Shown: in pieces, positions 35,203-44,078 of the stretch
How the letters are laid out: every line of letters begins with the position of its first letter
How positions within the stretch are numbered: position 1 is the stretch's first letter
DNA from: an uncultured Caryophanales bacterium
GTDB taxonomy: Bacteria; Bacillota_I; Bacilli_A; RF39; UBA660
Direction of reading: 5' to 3'
Length of the DNA stretch: 50,357 nucleotides
NCBI GenBank assembly: GCA_947168965.1
Contig: CAMVNW010000004.1
Span: forward strand, 1-50,357
Notes under the pieces: generated by a model
Database searches by the model: none
What the model was told of the DNA's origin: nothing
What the model saw: the letters and a program-made list of their open reading frames with translations, nothing else
Made by a program: the position numbers and the translations under genes

Positions 35203-35495
35203 TGGATTTTTTGAAAAAGTATGGTTTAAGTGATGAAGATTTAAATATTATTAAAAATAATAATTATGAAAATATTATTAATGTAATTATTTATAATAAA
35301 AATGATGTTTGTAAGGTTATTGAATATTTACTTTCTATTGGTATTGAGGTTCCTACTTTGGCTCAGATTCTTTCTGATAGATTGGATTTATTTTTAAAAC
35401 CTGTTGAAGATATTACTGCTTCTTTTGATAAGTTTAATATTGAAAGTTTAGTTACTATTATAAATGATGATATTGCTAATCTTAAGTTTTTATAA
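35202..35495 (+). CDS. Small helical protein (97 residues), faintly mTERF-like
   Basis: Third gene of the operon. The order KKYGLSDEDLNIIKNNNYENIINVIIYN, VIEYLLSIGIEVPTLAQILSDRLDLFLKPVEDITASF looks like two or three helical units of the mTERF-like type, in which a short 'YL-slG-i' helix is followed by 'iL..r.dlfl'. That resemblance is weak and only suggestive. Its stop lies in a strong terminator, which closes the operon. Confidence 0.6.
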   Translation: MDFLKKYGLSDEDLNIIKNNNYENIINVIIYNKNDVCKVIEYLLSIGIEVPTLAQILSDRLDLFLKPVEDITASFDKFNIESLVTIINDDIANLKFL

Positions 35496-35520
35496 CAAGG
35501 GTTTCCCTTGTTTTTATTTT
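35494..35520 (+). terminator. Terminator overlapping the stop of the third operon gene
   Basis: AACAAGGG, loop TTT, CCCTTGTT, then TTTATTTT. The hairpin begins inside the TAA stop. Confidence 0.9.
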
Positions 35521-35524
35521 ATAG

Positions 35525-35530
35525 TATAAT
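35525..35530 (+). promoter_or_regulatory. -10 of the 849-residue protein gene
   Basis: A perfect TATAAT lies five bases after the preceding terminator T-tract. With initiation near 35537 the leader before the ATG at 35549 would be only about 12 bases, just long enough for AGGTGGGGG. Confidence 0.6.
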
Positions 35531-35548
35531 ATGTTAGAGGTGGGGGTT

Positions 35549-38098
35549 ATGTATATTCCTAATAAGCAAGATTATTATTTAAATCCAGATTTACGTAGTA
35601 ATTATGATTTATTATTAAAATCATTATATAAGGATCCTTCTTGTATTGTTTTTTTCGATTTTAATAATATTGATAAGTCTATTGTTAATTATGTTATGAA
35701 TAAAGATTTTAATGTTGATGAGAAAGATTTAATTATGAATCCTTCTTTATGTAATGTTTCTTTTGTGATGAGGCAAGCTGTTAAGGGTAATCCTTGTTTA
35801 ATTAGGTATTCAGGTGAAAAATGTTATTTTGATGATAATTTATTAAATGATGTTTTTAAGCAATATACTATAACTGTTTCTGATTTAAAAAATAATCCTA
35901 GTTTATGTGGTAATCGTTATATTATGAAGTTTTTACCTCAGTATGAGTTATATCGTTCATATTTAAGTGATGATGAGCGAATATCTGCGATTAATGATTG
36001 TATTAAGAATAATATACCTCTTGTTAATTTACCTTTTTTAAATGTAGATTTTGGTTCTAAGGTTGATTCTTTACTTTTAGATGATTTGGTTGATGTTTTT
36101 AAAATTAATAAGTCTCAATCTGATATTGATTTCCAAGAGGAATGTTATCATAATTTAGATAAGTTGATTAATTCTGTTATTAGTATTAGATATAATAAAG
36201 CTTCTTTTAAGTATAGTAGTATTGATAGTTTGAATGATTCTATATATTCTTCTTTTGTTAAATCAAATTCTTCTAATTATTCTCCTATTACGGATATAAT
36301 TAATGATATTTATTCTTTTACTGACCATTTTTTATCTTATGAATATATTATGAAAAATATTTATGATTTTTATATTATTTATATGTGTACTGGTTCTATT
36401 ACACTTGATACTACTTCCATTTTTTGTAATAATGTTTTAAATCGTAAGAAGGATAGTTTTTTTAGTAATCAAAAGAAGAGTATTATTAAGGATATTATTC
36501 CTAATTTTAGTCTTAATGAAAAAAAGAAAAAATTACTTTTAACTAGCAAAAAAATTAATATTGTTTCTAATTATATTAAGTTTTCTCAATATTCTTCTTT
36601 AGGTGTTAATGAAGATCAATATAATGATATTATAAATTCTATTGTACATGATATTGTTAATAATAAATATATTAATAAAAAGGGTGTAAATATTTCTTAT
36701 AATGATATGGAAAAAATTGTTAATTATTTTAATACTAATGGTTTTTTGGATTATAATTATGTTAGTGATTTGATTAATTGTTCTAATGAAAAAATTATTA
36801 GTTTCATTTGTAAAAAGTTTGAGAATTCTAAGTTAGAATTTGTTGATAATATTTGTTTACCTAGTAATTTGAACTATATTTCTTATTCTGCTTTGTCTAA
36901 GATTGGTTTTAATTATAATAATTTTTTAATATTTGATGATTTAAGGTATTATGATAATTTGTCTAAGTTAGTAAATTATATTTCTAGTGATTCTTTGGAA
37001 AAGGTTTTAGATAATAGAGAATTAATTCAACCTGTTAAATGGTTAATTTCATATATTGATTTATTTCCTGAATTAGATGTTAATACGTTTATAAATATTT
37101 TATCTCAATATGATGTTGTTAGTGAAAAGGTTTTATCTTATTCTGATAGAGATAATTTATGTGATTTAATTAATTATTCTAATATATATGCTTCTATTGA
37201 TGATATTGATGTTTGTGCTTTGGGTCAGGATATTATTTCTGTTATTGGTGTTGATATTGCTAAAGAATATTTAGATTTTTATATTAAGATGTTGTATAGA
37301 AAATCTACTCATATTCCTTCTGTTTCTTTTTCTTATGATGATCATAGTTTTGAGTCAGGTGTTTTTTCTGATATTGAAAGATTATTGATTGGTCATAAGG
37401 TGAAGGGCTATAGTTGTATTAAGATAGGAACTGATGCTTTTAACGAGGTTTTAACTGGTGATAATGGGGATGTTATTTTAGTTAGAAATGAACTTGGTGA
37501 ATTGGATTCTCGGATTTTTGTTTTTCGTAGGGGAAATGTCATTCAACTTGTTTCTAATTTAAACACTAAATATTCTATTAAGGTTTATGAAGAAATTGCT
37601 AAACAGATTGTTTCTAAATCTGTTGATGATAATATAGATTATATTTTTGTTAATACTTCTTCTTGTAATGATAATAAGTCTTATGATGTAGTAGAGGATT
37701 CTAGATTTGTTACATTGTTTCCTCATGCTGATTTATATAATAGGGCTATTAAAGTTTTTTCTAAAGAAGGTGTTGATTTAGATTTTGATGCCTCTATTAA
37801 GAATGTTTATTATAAGAAGAGAGGTAGTATTATTAATAAACCAAATCCTTCTATTATAACAAGGCTACGTGCTCTTGATGTTATTATGGAAACTGATTCT
37901 TCTATTTATGAAAAAAAGAAATGTTTATTTGAACCTTTTTATCCTCAAAAGTATAAGGATTATTATTGTGGTGAGGATTGGTATGTCGCTATTGGTGTTG
38001 ATGGTTCTTATGAGGAGGTTTTACTTCCTATTGATGAGGAAATTAGTTATTCTGAGATTTTATCTTTAAATGATAAATTATTTCCAAAGACTAGATAG
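35549..38098 (+). CDS. Large unrecognised protein (849 residues) with N-terminal Asn-Pro repeats and a distinct C-terminal domain
   Basis: The ATG at 35549 after GAGGTGGGGG is preferred to the track start at 35531, which overlaps the promoter. The first 170 residues contain units with KDPSCIVFFDF, MNPSLCNVSFVMRQ, GNPCLIRYSGEK and NNPSLCGNRYIMKFL, spaced about 30-60 residues apart. They are reminiscent of DUF4116-like or other helical 'NP' repeats. The middle is Asn/Ser/Ile-rich. The last 230 residues look globular: SCIKIGTDAFNEVLTGDNGDVILVRNELGELDSRIFVFRRGNVIQLV, then IDYIFVNTSS and LFPHADLYN. There is no membrane helix. Function unknown. It follows the three-gene cluster but has its own promoter. 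Confidence 0.6.
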   Translation: MYIPNKQDYYLNPDLRSNYDLLLKSLYKDPSCIVFFDFNNIDKSIVNYVMNKDFNVDEKDLIMNPSLCNVSFVMRQAVKGNPCLIRYSGEKCYFDDNLLNDVFKQYTITVSDLKNNPSLCGNRYIMKFLPQYELYRSYLSDDERISAINDCIKNNIPLVNLPFLNVDFGSKVDSLLLDDLVDVFKINKSQSDIDFQEECYHNLDKLINSVISIRYNKASFKYSSIDSLNDSIYSSFVKSNSSNYSPITDIINDIYSFTDHFLSYEYIMKNIYDFYIIYMCTGSITLDTTSIFCNNVLNRKKDSFFSNQKKSIIKDIIPNFSLNEKKKKLLLTSKKINIVSNYIKFSQYSSLGVNEDQYNDIINSIVHDIVNNKYINKKGVNISYNDMEKIVNYFNTNGFLDYNYVSDLINCSNEKIISFICKKFENSKLEFVDNICLPSNLNYISYSALSKIGFNYNNFLIFDDLRYYDNLSKLVNYISSDSLEKVLDNRELIQPVKWLISYIDLFPELDVNTFINILSQYDVVSEKVLSYSDRDNLCDLINYSNIYASIDDIDVCALGQDIISVIGVDIAKEYLDFYIKMLYRKSTHIPSVSFSYDDHSFESGVFSDIERLLIGHKVKGYSCIKIGTDAFNEVLTGDNGDVILVRNELGELDSRIFVFRRGNVIQLVSNLNTKYSIKVYEEIAKQIVSKSVDDNIDYIFVNTSSCNDNKSYDVVEDSRFVTLFPHADLYNRAIKVFSKEGVDLDFDASIKNVYYKKRGSIINKPNPSIITRLRALDVIMETDSSIYEKKKCLFEPFYPQKYKDYYCGEDWYVAIGVDGSYEEVLLPIDEEISYSEILSLNDKLFPKTR

Positions 38099-38131
38099 TT
38101 ATTTTACATTTATAAATTATTAATTATTATC

Positions 38132-38160
38132 TTGTAAAAATATTACTTTTGTGATATATT
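38132..38160 (+). promoter_or_regulatory. Promoter of the HTH protein and lipoprotein genes
   Basis: TTGTAA, 17 bases, TATATT, followed by GGTGAGATT before the ATG. Confidence 0.7.
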
Positions 38161-38175
38161 TGAGTTGGTGAGATT

Positions 38176-38514
38176 ATGGAAAAAAATAAGGAAGAAGCTG
38201 TTAAGTTAATAAAAAGAAAGCTTAATAATGAATCATTTTTATCTTACATTGAGATTGCTGAAATTACTGGTTATCATCCTAAATATATTTTGAAATTAAA
38301 AAAGGATGTAATTGCTAATAATGTTAGTTTTGTTCATGGTAATAAGAATAGAAAGCCTATTAATACTATAAGTGATGATGAAAAGAGAAAAATAATTAGT
38401 TTATATAAGAGAAGTAATGCTAGTATAAGACAGTTTTGTAAGTTTTATGCAAGACGTAGTTATTCTTGTATTTATAATGTTATAAAGGAATATGAAGATA
38501 GTCAACAAAAATAG
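38176..38514 (+). CDS. Small helix-turn-helix protein resembling the N-terminal domain of an IS transposase
   Basis: The 112-residue product has a first HTH in YIEIAEITGYHPKYILKLKKDV, then VSFVHGNKNRKPINTISDDEKRKIISLYKRSNASIRQFC. The pattern HTH, 'VHGN-G/N-R-x-P', 'I..LY' is that of the DNA-binding half of ISNCY/IS1202-like transposases. The usual catalytic integrase domain is missing. No terminal repeats were found around it. It could be a domesticated regulator or a degenerate remnant. It is 13 bases before a lipoprotein gene with which it may be co-transcribed. Confidence 0.6.
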   Translation: MEKNKEEAVKLIKRKLNNESFLSYIEIAEITGYHPKYILKLKKDVIANNVSFVHGNKNRKPINTISDDEKRKIISLYKRSNASIRQFCKFYARRSYSCIYNVIKEYEDSQQK

Positions 38515-38527
38515 TTGAGGTGATATG

Positions 38528-39268
38528 ATGATTAATTATAAATTTTATAGTAAGTTTTTTGCTTTTTTAACAAGTGGTGTTGTTATTTTTTCTGTATGTG
38601 GTTGTTCTAAAAAAAAGGATTCAGTTAGTTCTTCTGTTTCTTCATTAGGTAATGTTGTTACAACTTTGAATACTACTGTTGTAACTACTAGTTCTACTAT
38701 TAATTCTACTACTAGTTCTTCTAAAAAGTATATTGATACTGTTGTTGGCACTTTTCCTACATATTCTTATAATGATATGGTTGTTATGAATCGTTTTAAG
38801 TATTTGGGTGATGAAATAAAAGAGAATTATAATTCTGAAGTTTTATTGGAAAAGGGGAAATTGTATTTTATTTATTGTGTTGATTTCTTATTTTATGATG
38901 GTGAGATTAATGGAGTTAAGTTTGATGATATGACTGATATGGCTCGTCAACAATTACTTTCTGATATTTCAACTATTGATTCTCTTATTTGTTCTAAGTA
39001 TCCTGATTATAAGGAAAAGATTTCTAGTGGTAGTGGTTTAGCTTATGATAAGGCAAGTGAATTGATTTCTTCCGGTAGTGAGAATATTAAGGAATTTTCA
39101 AAGGATATGTTGGGAGAAGAAAATTATTCTAAATTAGAGAAGTACAAGGATTTATTTATTGAACAGACTGTTGATGATTATAATTCTTTTACTGATTTAT
39201 TAGATAGTGGATATAATAAGGGAAAGTCAAAGTTTGATGATTGGTATAATCAATTTAAAGGACAATAG
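38528..39268 (+). CDS. Putative lipoprotein, function unknown
   Basis: From the ATG at 38528 (GAGGTGAT upstream) the product has 246 residues. A hydrophobic signal (FYSKFFAFLTSGVVIFSVCGC) ends in a lipobox-like VCGC, followed by KKK. Next comes a Ser/Thr/Val-rich linker of about 40 residues (VTTLNTTVVTTSSTINSTTSSS), as in cell-wall-spanning surface proteins. A charged domain of about 175 residues follows, with a helical C-terminus. No family is recognised. Whether it works with the HTH protein upstream is not shown. Confidence 0.65.
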   Translation: MINYKFYSKFFAFLTSGVVIFSVCGCSKKKDSVSSSVSSLGNVVTTLNTTVVTTSSTINSTTSSSKKYIDTVVGTFPTYSYNDMVVMNRFKYLGDEIKENYNSEVLLEKGKLYFIYCVDFLFYDGEINGVKFDDMTDMARQQLLSDISTIDSLICSKYPDYKEKISSGSGLAYDKASELISSGSENIKEFSKDMLGEENYSKLEKYKDLFIEQTVDDYNSFTDLLDSGYNKGKSKFDDWYNQFKGQ

Positions 39269-39278
39269 TCCTTTTTTT
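39257..39278 (+). terminator. Terminator containing the lipoprotein stop codon
   Basis: AAAGGAC, loop AATA, GTCCTTT, then more T. The TAG stop at 39266-39268 is at the loop. Confidence 0.92.
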
Positions 39279-39340
39279 GTCGATTAGTTTTTTAAATATT
39301 ATTTGTTTTTCTTAAATATATTTTTTTAGGAGGGACATGC

Positions 39341-41929
39341 ATGGATATTAAAAATGGTCTTAGTGATGAAGAGGTTATAATAAATAGAGAAAAATATGGA
39401 AAAAATACTATTATTGGTAAAAATAAGGATGGTTTTTTTAAATTATTTATTTCTTCTTTTGGTGATCCTATAATTAAAATATTATTAATTGCTTTAGGTG
39501 TTAAGATTGTTTTTTTATTTAAGAATTTTGATTGGTATGAAACTATTGGTATTGTTATTGCAATCATGATTGCTTCTTTGATTTCGACGATTTCTGAGTA
39601 TGGAAGTGAAAAGGCTTTTTTAAAATTACAGGAGGAGTCATCTAAGTTAAGATGTAGAGTTAGAAGAAATGGTGTTGTTTCTTCTATTAGTATTGATGAT
39701 ATTGTTGTTAATGATATTGTTTTACTTGAAACTGGTGATAAGATTCCTGCTGATGGTGTTATTGTTAGTGGTTCTTTAAGTGTTGATGAATCTTCTATAA
39801 ATGGTGAGGCTAGGGAAGCTCATAAGTCTATTTCTTCTGACAAATCTTTGTTTAAGGGAACTGTTGTTTATTCTGGTGAGGCTATTATGTTGGTTACAAA
39901 GGTTGGGGACAAAACTTTTTATGGTGAAATTGCTCTTGAGCTTCAGGAACAACAACCTGAAAGTCCATTAAAGATAAGATTACGTGATTTGGCTCAATCT
40001 ATTAGTAAATTGGGATATGTTGGTGCTTTACTTGTTAGTTTTTCATATTTATTTAATGTTATAGTTATTGATAATGGTTTTAATTTTAATCAAATTTTAA
40101 ATACTGTTTTTAATTTTCGTGTTATGTTTGGTTATATTTTATATGCTCTTACTTTAAGTGTTACTGTTATTGTGGTAGCTGTTCCTGAAGGTCTTCCTAT
40201 GATGATTACTCTTGTTTTATCTTCTAATATGAAGAGAATGGTTAAGAATAATGTAATGGTAAGAAAAATGGTTGGTATTGAAACTGCTGGTAATATAAAT
40301 ATTTTATTTTCTGATAAAACTGGTACTTTGACTAATGGTAAATTAGAGGTTGTTAGTTTTATGAGTGGTGATTTTAAAGAGTATAAGTCGGAGACTGATT
40401 TGTTAGGAAGTCAATTATATGATATGGTTAAAATGTGTTCAATTTATAATAATTCAAGTAGTTATGGTGTGAATGGTATTGTTGGAGGTAATATTACTGA
40501 TAGAGCAGTTCTTGGATTTTTTAATGATAACTTTAGAGATGTTTTAAAAATTTCTAATGTTCCTTTTGATAGTGAAAGTAAGTTTTCTAGTACTTATGTT
40601 AACGACAATTGCAAAAAGTATAATTTGATAAAGGGTGCTCCGGAGGTGGTTTTATCTAAATGTAGTAAGTATTATAGTGAGTCTGGTATTATAAGGACTT
40701 TATATGATAAAAAAAAGATTAATGAGATTATTGGTATTAAGGCAAGTTCTGGTATAAGGGTTTTGGCTTTTGCTTATGGTAATACTAATAGTATGGATAA
40801 TTTAGTTTTTTTAGGTTTAATGTTTATTAAAGATGAGATTAGGAAGGAAGCAATTGATGGTATTAGGCTTGTTAATAGGGCGCATATACAAACTGTTATG
40901 ATTACTGGTGATAATAAGAATACTGCTGTTTCTATTGGTAAGGAGGTTGGTATTTTAAATTCTTTTGATGATGTAATTCTTACTAGTGATGAATTGTCTG
41001 CTTTGTCTGATGATGAAGTTAAGAAAATTATTCCTAAATTGAGAATTGTTGCTAGATCTCTTCCAAGAGATAAAAGTAGGTTAGTTCGTCTTAGTCAGGA
41101 ATTAGGTCTTGTTGTTGGTATGACTGGTGATGGTGTTAATGATGCTCCTGCTTTAAAAAAGGCTGATGTTGGGTTTGCTATGGGAAGTGGTACTGAGGTA
41201 GCTAGGGAAGCAAGTGATATTATTATTTTAGATGATAATTTTATGTCCATTTCTAAGTCAATTTTATTTGGCAGAACTATTTTTAAAAGCATTAGAAAGT
41301 TTATTATTTTTCAGCTTACTGTTAATATATGTGCTGTTGGTTTATCTATAATAGGTCCTTTTATTGGTATTGAAACTCCTGTTACTGTTATTCAGATGTT
41401 ATGGATTAATATGGTAATGGATACTTTAGCTGGTATAGCGTTTTCGTATGAACCTCCATTACTTGAGTATATGGATGAGTATCCTAAAAAAAGGGATGAA
41501 CCTATTATTAATAGTTATATGAAAAATGAGATTATTCTTACTGGGCTTTATTCTTCTATTTTGTGTTTATTGTTTTTAAAATTACCTATTATTTCTTCTA
41601 TATTTAGAGATGGGGAGAATAATGAATATTTGATGAGTGCTTTTTTTGGGTTGTTTATTTTTATTGGTATTTTTAATAGTTTTAATGCAAGGACTAGTCG
41701 TATTAATATATTTGCTAATTTATTTAAGAATAAAGTTTTTTTAAGTGTTATTATTTTTATTGCGATTGTACAAATTATTTTAATTTATTATGGGGGAAGT
41801 TTGTTTAGAACTGTTGGATTAAATTTTCGTGAGTTTAATTTTATGTTGTTACTTTCAATGAGTGTAATACCTTTTGATTGGATTAGAAAATATTTTATAA
41901 AGAGGAAAAAAGTTAACTATGGTGTTTAA
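39341..41929 (+). CDS. P-type Ca2+-transporting ATPase
   Basis: Cation pump of 862 residues, P2 type. It has an actuator domain with SVDESSINGEARE, where the usual TGES reads NGEA. VVAVPEGLPMMITLVLS in M4 matches the PEGL type of calcium pumps. The phosphorylation site is DKTGTLTNG near residue 325. KGAPEVVLSKC lies in the nucleotide-binding domain. TGDGVNDAPALKKADVGFAMGSGTEVAREASD closes the P domain, and six C-terminal helices include NMVMDTLAGIAFSYEPP. The actuator loop change from TGES to NGEA is unusual, because that Glu/Gly region drives dephosphorylation. Start at ATG after AGGAGGG. Confidence 0.92.
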   Translation: MDIKNGLSDEEVIINREKYGKNTIIGKNKDGFFKLFISSFGDPIIKILLIALGVKIVFLFKNFDWYETIGIVIAIMIASLISTISEYGSEKAFLKLQEESSKLRCRVRRNGVVSSISIDDIVVNDIVLLETGDKIPADGVIVSGSLSVDESSINGEAREAHKSISSDKSLFKGTVVYSGEAIMLVTKVGDKTFYGEIALELQEQQPESPLKIRLRDLAQSISKLGYVGALLVSFSYLFNVIVIDNGFNFNQILNTVFNFRVMFGYILYALTLSVTVIVVAVPEGLPMMITLVLSSNMKRMVKNNVMVRKMVGIETAGNINILFSDKTGTLTNGKLEVVSFMSGDFKEYKSETDLLGSQLYDMVKMCSIYNNSSSYGVNGIVGGNITDRAVLGFFNDNFRDVLKISNVPFDSESKFSSTYVNDNCKKYNLIKGAPEVVLSKCSKYYSESGIIRTLYDKKKINEIIGIKASSGIRVLAFAYGNTNSMDNLVFLGLMFIKDEIRKEAIDGIRLVNRAHIQTVMITGDNKNTAVSIGKEVGILNSFDDVILTSDELSALSDDEVKKIIPKLRIVARSLPRDKSRLVRLSQELGLVVGMTGDGVNDAPALKKADVGFAMGSGTEVAREASDIIILDDNFMSISKSILFGRTIFKSIRKFIIFQLTVNICAVGLSIIGPFIGIETPVTVIQMLWINMVMDTLAGIAFSYEPPLLEYMDEYPKKRDEPIINSYMKNEIILTGLYSSILCLLFLKLPIISSIFRDGENNEYLMSAFFGLFIFIGIFNSFNARTSRINIFANLFKNKVFLSVIIFIAIVQIILIYYGGSLFRTVGLNFREFNFMLLLSMSVIPFDWIRKYFIKRKKVNYGV

Positions 41930-41938
41930 CTTTTTTTT
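41906..41938 (+). terminator. Terminator containing the P-type ATPase stop codon
   Basis: AAAAAAGTTAA, nine-base loop, TTAACTTTTTT, continuing into T. The stop TAA at 41927-41929 is in the descending arm. Confidence 0.88.
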
Positions 41939-41991
41939 GCTTTGTTATTGGAAAAATTTGGATTGATTTATTTTTTTAGTTGTGATACTAT

Positions 41992-41997
41992 TATAAT
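41992..41997 (+). promoter_or_regulatory. -10 of the agrA-agrC operon
   Basis: A perfect TATAAT lies 44 bases before the ATG at 42042. No good -35 at 17 bases is visible, which would fit activator dependence. I did not find a convincing pair of LytTR direct repeats. Confidence 0.5.
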
Positions 41998-42041
41998 TGT
42001 GCGGGATTAACTTTAAGCAACCAATTAGTAAGGTGAGATTT

Positions 42042-42752
42042 ATGATTAATTTTATTGTTGTTGATGATATTAAGAAGTTTTCTGATATTATCTGTCAGGT
42101 TATTACAAAACTTATGATGAAGAATAAGTTTATTTATAAAACTCATGTTTTTGATGAATATGATTCTAGTTTTAATTCTATTATGAAGTCTGATTTACCT
42201 AATAAGATTTATATAATGGATATAGAAACTAAAAATTCATCAGGTATAGATGTTGCGAGAAAGATTAGAAAGTTTGATGTTGATAGTATTATTATTTTTG
42301 TTACTGTTCATAATGAAGCAGGTATGGTATTGCTTCAGGATGATTTAATGTTTTTAACTTTCTTATCTAAATTTGATGATTTTGAGAATAAGCTTTATAA
42401 TTCATTAAGTAAGGCTTTGGAATATATTCATCATAAAGTATCTATTAAATTTAATGATAGGGGTACAATTTATACTATTCCTTTGAATGATATTTTATAT
42501 GTTACAAAAGAATCTAATTCAAGAAGAAGTATTATTAAGACTAGTTATACTCAATATAGTGTTAGCTTAACTTTACGTGATGTACTTGAATTATGTGATA
42601 ATTGTTTGGTTCAAACTCATAGAAGTTGTTTTGTTAATATGAGTAGAGTAAGGGTAATTGATAAACATAATAATATTATTGAATTTGATGATGGTAGTAC
42701 TATTGATTTGTTGTCTTCTAATTATAAGAAGGGATTGGTATTAAGTGATTAA
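42042..42752 (+). CDS. agrA: AgrA-like response regulator (receiver + LytTR)
   Basis: The 236-residue product begins with a receiver domain: acidic pair VVDD at residues 6-9 and the probable phospho-acceptor in YIMDIETKNSSGIDVARKIRK. The C-terminal LytTR DNA-binding domain starts near residue 135 (VSIKFNDRGTIYTIPLNDILYVTKESN) and contains VQTHRSCFVNMSRVRVI, the family signature. The ATG at 42042 after AAGGTGAG is preferred to the track start at 41997, which lies in the -10 box. It overlaps agrC by eight bases and faces agrBD. Confidence 0.9.
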   Translation: MINFIVVDDIKKFSDIICQVITKLMMKNKFIYKTHVFDEYDSSFNSIMKSDLPNKIYIMDIETKNSSGIDVARKIRKFDVDSIIIFVTVHNEAGMVLLQDDLMFLTFLSKFDDFENKLYNSLSKALEYIHHKVSIKFNDRGTIYTIPLNDILYVTKESNSRRSIIKTSYTQYSVSLTLRDVLELCDNCLVQTHRSCFVNMSRVRVIDKHNNIIEFDDGSTIDLLSSNYKKGLVLSD

Positions 42753-44055
42753 AACTTTTAATTGTATTTCTTTTTTAGTTTTATGTTTTGCTCAGATTTT
42801 TAGTTGGTCTCAATTTTATAAAGAGAAAATCAATTTTAAAAACATTATTTTTTATCTTTCGTTATTAGTTATGTTTTTTCTTGGCTTTTTAACTTATTTT
42901 TATACAAGTGCTTATGTCAGAATGATTCTTGACATGTTGTTGTTTTGCTTATGTAATTTTCTTATTTTTAGAAAAAAGCTTAATGAGGTTATAGTAAGTA
43001 CTATTTATAGTCATTTTTTACTTACTATTTCTGATGTATTGTGTGCTTTACTTGTTATGTGTTTTTTTAGAGTAAGTGCTTCAGAAATAAGTGATGATGT
43101 GTTCTTTACTTCTTGCGGTAATCTCTTGACTTCTTTTGTTTTCATATTTTTCTGTAGCAGATCATTTATAGTAATGTTTTATACTAAATTATTAAATTTA
43201 ACTTCAAAAATAAAATTTAAATATTTATTTTTAATTTGTTTATTTGTAATGCTTTGTATAAATTTTTTGATGGCTACTATTTATTATAGATTGAATTCAA
43301 TTCTTATTATTTTGATTAATTCTTTTTTAGTGGTTATTTATTCATATATTATATATAGAAGTTTAAATGAGAGAAATAATAGTATTCTTATAAAAGCTGA
43401 GAATGATTCTTTAATGGAGAGTCTTCATCAATATGAAGATATGGTTGATCGTCAGAGAGTTGATAATCATGAGAATAAGAATCAATTATTAATTATTAAA
43501 AATATGATTAAGAAGAATGATAAGGATGTTGTTAAGTATATTGAGACTATTGTTAAGGATCAAATGGAAGATGATGAGTCTTTATATACTAGGGTAATGA
43601 CTATTCCTTCTGGTGGTTTACAGGGTATTATTTATCAGAAAATGTTGGTTATGAAGGATGAAAATATTTTATTTAGTTTGGATGTTAGTCGTGATGTACG
43701 TAAGATTGATCTTGAAGATTTAGGCATGGAAGATAATTATAGATTGTGTAAGATTGTTGGTGTTTTACTTGATAATGCGATTGAAGAAAGTAGAAATATT
43801 GATGATAAACGTATAATGATATGTTTATATGTAGATGATAATAAACTAGTTATTGATATATCTAATAGATTTAATGGGAATATTGATTTTGAAAGATTGG
43901 ATGAAGAAGGCTATACTACTAAGGGTGATGGTCATGGATATGGCTTATCGTTAGTTAAAAAGATATTATCTGAAACTGATATTTTTGAGAATGAAAGAAG
44001 CGTTAAAAAAGATGTATTTAAACAAATTGTTAAGGTTAAAATAAAAAATACTTAG
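42745..44055 (+). CDS. agrC: AgrC-like sensor histidine kinase
   Basis: The 436-residue product starts with GTG inside agrA. About six or seven membrane helices fill residues 1-205, the peptide-sensing part. The dimerisation helix carries the phospho-accepting His in RQRVDNHENKNQLLIIKNMI. The ATPase domain has N-box GVLLDNAIEESRN and the G-rich GDGHGYGLSLVKKIL, as in HPK10 kinases. It is the natural partner of the adjacent AgrA-like regulator. The receptor sequence should match the peptide made by the convergent agrBD genes. Confidence 0.9.
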   Translation: MIKTFNCISFLVLCFAQIFSWSQFYKEKINFKNIIFYLSLLVMFFLGFLTYFYTSAYVRMILDMLLFCLCNFLIFRKKLNEVIVSTIYSHFLLTISDVLCALLVMCFFRVSASEISDDVFFTSCGNLLTSFVFIFFCSRSFIVMFYTKLLNLTSKIKFKYLFLICLFVMLCINFLMATIYYRLNSILIILINSFLVVIYSYIIYRSLNERNNSILIKAENDSLMESLHQYEDMVDRQRVDNHENKNQLLIIKNMIKKNDKDVVKYIETIVKDQMEDDESLYTRVMTIPSGGLQGIIYQKMLVMKDENILFSLDVSRDVRKIDLEDLGMEDNYRLCKIVGVLLDNAIEESRNIDDKRIMICLYVDDNKLVIDISNRFNGNIDFERLDEEGYTTKGDGHGYGLSLVKKILSETDIFENERSVKKDVFKQIVKVKIKNT

Positions 44056-44076
44056 AAAATTTCTAAGTATTTTTTT
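44046..44076. terminator. Bidirectional terminator between agrC and agrD
   Basis: AAATACTTAGA, loop AAATT, TCTAAGTATTT, with a T-run on the + side and an A-run (T-run on the minus strand) on the other. The agrC stop TAG at 44053-44055 is in the first arm. It can serve both convergent transcripts. Confidence 0.9.
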
Positions 44077-44078
44077 AT

